Source: Proteles cristata cristata
Lineage: Eukaryota > Chordata > Mammalia > Carnivora > Hyaenidae
Assembly: GCA_017311185.1 (NCBI GenBank)
Contig: JAESUZ010000464.1
Span: 62,001-126,000, forward strand
DNA length: 64,000 nucleotides
Reading direction: 5' to 3'
Shown here: positions 60,160-64,000 of the stretch, one piece after another
Layout: every line of letters starts with the position of its first letter
Position numbering within the stretch: the first letter of the stretch is position 1
Made by a program: the position numbers and the translations under genes
Notes under the pieces: model-generated
What the model saw: the letters and a program-made list of their open reading frames with translations, nothing else
The model's database searches: none
Told to the model about the DNA's origin: nothing

Positions 60160-60587
60160 ATCACCATCTCCACTGAGAGTGAATCTTCCCTGCCCCTAGC
60201 TCTAGGCACCCTCTAATAAACTTTTGTGTATCTATAAACTTGTCTTTTTTGGGCATACCATGTAAATGGAATCCTATACAATCTCTTATATTTGGCTTTA
60301 ATTAACTTAAAATTTTTGAAGTTTATCCATGATGTAGATGTGTCAGCAGTAGTTTGTTACTTTTTGTGGCTAACTAGTATTCCATTATAGAAATGTATAT
60401 AGTATTTTGAGTGTTTACCTACCACTCACTGGATATTTACATCATTTCCAGTGGTTGGCTATTCTGAATAATGCTGCTGTGAACATTTGTTCACAAGTCT
60501 GTATGTGAACACAGGTTGTCATTTCTCCAGGGCATATATACCTAGGAGTGAAATTGTGGGGTTGAGCGTGGTTTTACATTTAACTTT

Positions 60588-60798
60588 AAAAAATTTTTTT
60601 ATGTCTTTATTTTGAGAGGCAGAGACAGAGAGCAAGCAGGGGAGGGGCAGAGAGAGAGGGAGACACAGAATGTAAAGCAGGCTCCACGCTCTGAGCTGTC
60701 AGCACAGAGCCTGACACAGGGCTCAAACCCACGAGCTGTGAGATCATGACCTGAGCTGAAGTCGGAAGCCTAACTAACTGACCCACCCCGGTGGCGCT
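60588..60798 (-). mobile_element. CAN-SINE in L1
   Basis: TTTTTTTATGTCTTTATTTT, GA-rich stretch, 'GACCCACCCCGGTGGCGC'. Confidence 0.9.
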
Positions 60799-61162
60799 AT
60801 GTTTAACTTTTTAAGAAATTTGCAAACCACTTTCTAAAGAGGCTGTACCATTGACATCCCTGCCAGTAATGAGGGTTACTCCACATCCTTTCCAACATCT
60901 GTCTTGTGTATGATAGAATTCTAGTGCACGAGAAATGGTATCTCATTGTGGTTTTAATTTGCATTTCCCTGATGATTATTAATAATGTTGACCATCTTTT
61001 CATGTACTTATTAGCTAACTGTATACTTTCTTTGGTCTGCTTATATCTTGTACCCATTTCTTTTGGTTGAATTATTTGTCTTACTGAATTTTTTGTCTTA
61101 TGAATTCCAGATACAGTAAGTCCTTTATGGGACATATTTGGCAAATATTTTCTCCCACTCTG

Positions 61163-61165
61163 TTA

Positions 61166-61206
<41 letters not shown>

Positions 61207-61378
61207 GAGATAGAGAGGGAAAGGGTGAGGGGATGGGCAGGGGAGGAGCAAGGGAGGGAGAGAATCTTAAACAGGCTCCATCCCCAGCAGAGTCCAATAA
61301 TGCATGTCGTGATCCCATGACCCTGGAATCATGACCTAAGCTGAAATCAAGAGTAAGTTCCTTAACCCAGGTGCCCCT
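61163..61378 (-). mobile_element. CAN-SINE with ATT array
   Basis: Its T-rich end is an (ATT)n run of about fourteen units (61163-61206), then the GA-rich stretch and TTAACCCAGGTGCCCC; the head has a small deletion. Confidence 0.88.
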
Positions 61379-61989
61379 GTCTTTCATTTACTTAATAGTG
61401 TCTTCCAAAGTTCACTAGTTTTGAACTTTGAGGAGGATCAACTTACCAACTTTTTTCATGAACTGTGCTTCCGGTGTCCTGTATAAGAAATCTTTTCCCC
61501 ATCTACAGGCCTCCTATTTCTCCTAGAAGTTCTGTTTTAGCTCTTAATTTTATGAGTATATTCCATTTTGAGTGAGCTTTGTTTATGGTGTGAGCTAAGG
61601 GCTATGTTTATCTTTTTTGCTGGTGGACATCCCATTGCCACAACACCATTTGTTGAACAGATTACTGTTTTTACCCCAATGAACTGCCTTTGCACCTTTG
61701 TTTAAAAAAATCTATTGATTATAAAGATTTATTTCCCAACTCTCAATTATATTTATTCATCTATAGGTCTATCTTTACATTAGTACCACACTGTCTTTGT
61801 AGTTGTGGCTTTATATTAAGGTCTGAAATTGGAGGTGGAAGTCCTCCAACTTTGTCTGTTTTCAAAATGGTTTTGGCTATTTTATGTGTTTTGCATTTTC
61901 ACATAAAATTTAAAATATCATCAATTTCTGCAAATTTTAATCTGCTGGAATTCTGGCAGGGTTTGAGCTGAATCTACAGCTAATGGACT

Positions 61990-63520
61990 TTTTAGGAGAT
62001 TTTTAGGTTAGTGAAATACTCTGATATTATAACGGTAGATTAATGCCATCATACATTTGGTCAAAGCCCACTAATGTACACTAATGTAAATTATGGATGT
62101 TGGAGGATTGTGATATGTCAGTGTAGCTTCACTGACATTTACCACTTTGACAGCTGATAGTGGGGGAGGGGTGTGCCTGTTGGGGGTGCAGGGAGTGTGT
62201 GGGAAATCCCTTTGCTTTCTGCTCAGTGTTATGAACATAAAACTGCTCTAAAAAAGAAAGCCTATTTAACAAAGTAAAAAGGATGACAGGCCTAAATGAG
62301 ACCTAAAACTGTAAAACTTCAGAAGAATACATAGCAGAAAATGTTAGGCAAAGATTTTCTAGTTATAAAGCAAAGTGCTTGAATTATAAAAGAAAAAATT
62401 ATCAAAGTAGACATCAAAGCCAGAAACTTCTCTTTCAAGACATTGTTAAGAAGCCACAGACTTGAAAAAAATAATTGCAAAGCACATTAACTGATAAAGG
62501 ACTCTTATCTGGAATATGTTAAAGAAATTTCATTTCCACTAACAATAAGCAACACGATTCAGCACAAAACAGTTGAAAAGAAACTTCACCAAATAAGAGA
62601 TACAGATGGCAAATAAGCACATGAAAAGGTCCTTAATGTCATTAAATACATTAAAATTAAAACCACTAGAAAAATCACTTTATTTCTATTAAAAGGGCTA
62701 ATGTAAACACAAAATGATCACATCAAATGCTGGCACGGATACAGAACAACAGAAATGGTTGGAATTGCTGTTTCAGAATGGTTTCTGGTGGAAATGCAAA
62801 ATGGTAGAGCCAGTTTTAAAAACATGTGGCAGTTTATTCCTATAAAGTTAAAAATATATACCTTTTTATTAAAAAATAAACTTTTAGATATACATACTAA
62901 AATATTAAATGGATGAAGTTATATGGTGCCTGAGATTTGTGCCAAAGTTATCAAGGCAATTATGTAGGTGGGATATTAAACTAAGAGAAAAAAAACCCAC
63001 TTACTTTACAAGCAGCAATCTCACTTCCAGGTATTTACTCAGGAGAATACATATATATGTCTACAAAAACCTATATGCAAATGTTTACAACACCTTTATT
63101 CACAAAATCTCTCAAACTGGAAATAGCCCAAGTGTTCACCAATTAGGGACCGTATAATACTGTGGTACAACCAGACAACAGAATACTAGTGAGCAATAAA
63201 AACTACCGATACATGCAACAATATGGATGCATCCTAAAGCATTAAGTGAAATGAAAGAGGCCAGACAAAAAAGTCAATACACTGTGACTCTATTTACAAG
63301 AAGTTGTAGAAAAGTCAAAATTATAGAAACAGAAATTAGATCAGTAATTGCCAAGGTTTGGATGTGGAGGAAGAGAAAGAACTACAAAGGTGCACAAGGA
63401 ACTTTTTGTGGTTATAGAAATATTCTGTATTTTAACTGTGATAATGGTTGTATGATTGTATATGTAACAGGGTGAATCTTATTGTATGTTTTACCTCGAT
63501 AACCCTGACTTAAAAAGAAT
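61990..63520 (+). mobile_element. Old L1 pieces, sense
   Basis: 61990-62270 ends ATAAAACTGCTCTAAAAAAG, the usual L1 3' UTR end. 62280-63520 runs from 'AGAAGAATACATAGCAGAAA' through 'GAAATAGCCCAAGTGTTCAC' to 'TTATTGTATGTTTTACCTCG', a second decayed sense copy. Confidence 0.75.
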
Positions 63521-63737
63521 TTTTTTTTTTTTTAACATTTATGTATTTCTGAGAGACAGAGAGAGATAGAGCGAACAGGGGAGGGTCAGAGAGAGGAGAA
63601 GACACAGGATCTGAAGTAGCTCCAGGCTCTGAGCTGTCAGCACAGAGCCCGACGAGGGGCTCAACCCATGAACCATGAGACCATGACCTGAGCCGAAGTC
63701 AAACACTCAACTGACTGAGCCACCTGGGCGCCCCAAC
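63517..63737 (-). mobile_element. CAN-SINE
   Basis: T-run to GAGCCACCTGGGCGCCCC. Repeats AACCCTGACTTAAAAA (63501-63516) and AACCTTGACTTAAAAA (63738-63753). Confidence 0.94.
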
Positions 63738-64000
63738 AACCTTGACTTAAAAATCCTCAGTCCGATGTATTTAAGTGTTCCCTCTCACCCCTTCTCTTCC
63801 CTTACTTAGGGCCCACAGTGGGAGAGGGACTGGTCCTCTCTTCTGCTTCCAGCTCCTCCGCTGTAGGGCAGGGGCGGGGGGCGAGACCACACGCTGAGCG
63901 CGGGGCTGCAGGCTTCTGCTGGGAATCACTGCCTCACTGTTACCCTGACAGGCATTCTGTGGGGGTGTTATCAAGTATTTGCTTTCCTGAGGGCAGTATG

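Larger units (their letters stand above)
59790..61990 (-). mobile_element. Old L1 fragment, antisense, carrying three SINEs
   Basis: 'GTGTAACCATCACCATAAAT', 'TAATGCTGCTGTGAACATTT', 'GATGATTATTAATAATGTTG' and 'CACAACACCATTTGTTGAAC' follow reversed L1 order. SINEs interrupt at 59956, 60588 and 61163. Confidence 0.85.
56738..64000. other. Upstream RNF17 intron, no exon recognised
   Basis: No further Tudor-like or RING-like exon with splice flanks was found to the right of 56737. About two thirds is SINE or L1 sequence. Unique stretches are at 57180-57440, 57980-58690, 59255-59780 and 63760-64000; the last is GC-rich (about 63850-63910). Confidence 0.6.

Noticed and set aside
63771..63974. GC-rich 67-codon frame at the right edge as a promoter-linked exon
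   Set aside because: The CpG content is modest and no splice site or motif supports it; it is cut off by the window edge, so it cannot be judged.

Overview
This window is a piece of a carnivore nuclear genome, most likely a cat-family species. About forty tRNA-Lys-derived CAN-SINEs, with the head that begins GGGGCGCCTGGGTGGC or its reverse complement, are scattered through it, together with carnivore-type L1 elements, MIR and L2 remnants and microsatellites. Coding sequence is sparse, is split by GT/AG introns, and makes up under 5% of the window. There is no sign of bacterial, viral or organellar gene organisation.

Two host genes lie tail to tail. On the + strand, six exons (2455-10189) give the last 240 codons of CENPJ (CPAP/SAS-4), ending in the TCP10/G-box domain that builds centrioles; a polyA signal follows at 10315. 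On the - strand, seventeen exons (56737 down to 12462) give the last 756 residues of RNF17 (TDRD4), a male-germline Tudor-domain protein. The reading frame stays open across all sixteen RNF17 junctions, and three Tudor domains are visible. Earlier exons of both genes lie outside the window: CENPJ to the left, RNF17 to the right. The two 3' ends are about 1.5-2 kb apart.

Layout: 1-2454 CENPJ intron; 2455-10320 CENPJ 3' half, with an L1/SINE-filled 3.9-kb intron; 10321-11860 intergenic; 11861-12560 RNF17 last exon and 3' UTR; 12561-56737 RNF17 introns and exons. Those introns hold a 1.7-kb TG-rich cryptic repeat (13.44-15.14 kb), several L1 fragments, an L1-derived minisatellite (25.84-26.03 kb) and a 4.3-kb L1 with an inverted 5' part (45.45-49.76 kb). 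56738-64000 is upstream RNF17 intron made mainly of repeats.

I found no undescribed gene system. The most useful observations are the 5'-inverted L1 nested in a SINE tail, the 21-nt RNF17 micro-exon with a competing frame-breaking acceptor, the uneven conservation of the Tudor ligand motif among the three RNF17 Tudor domains, the minisatellite with alternating long and short units, and a CpG-dense intronic block that belongs to no repeat I recognise.
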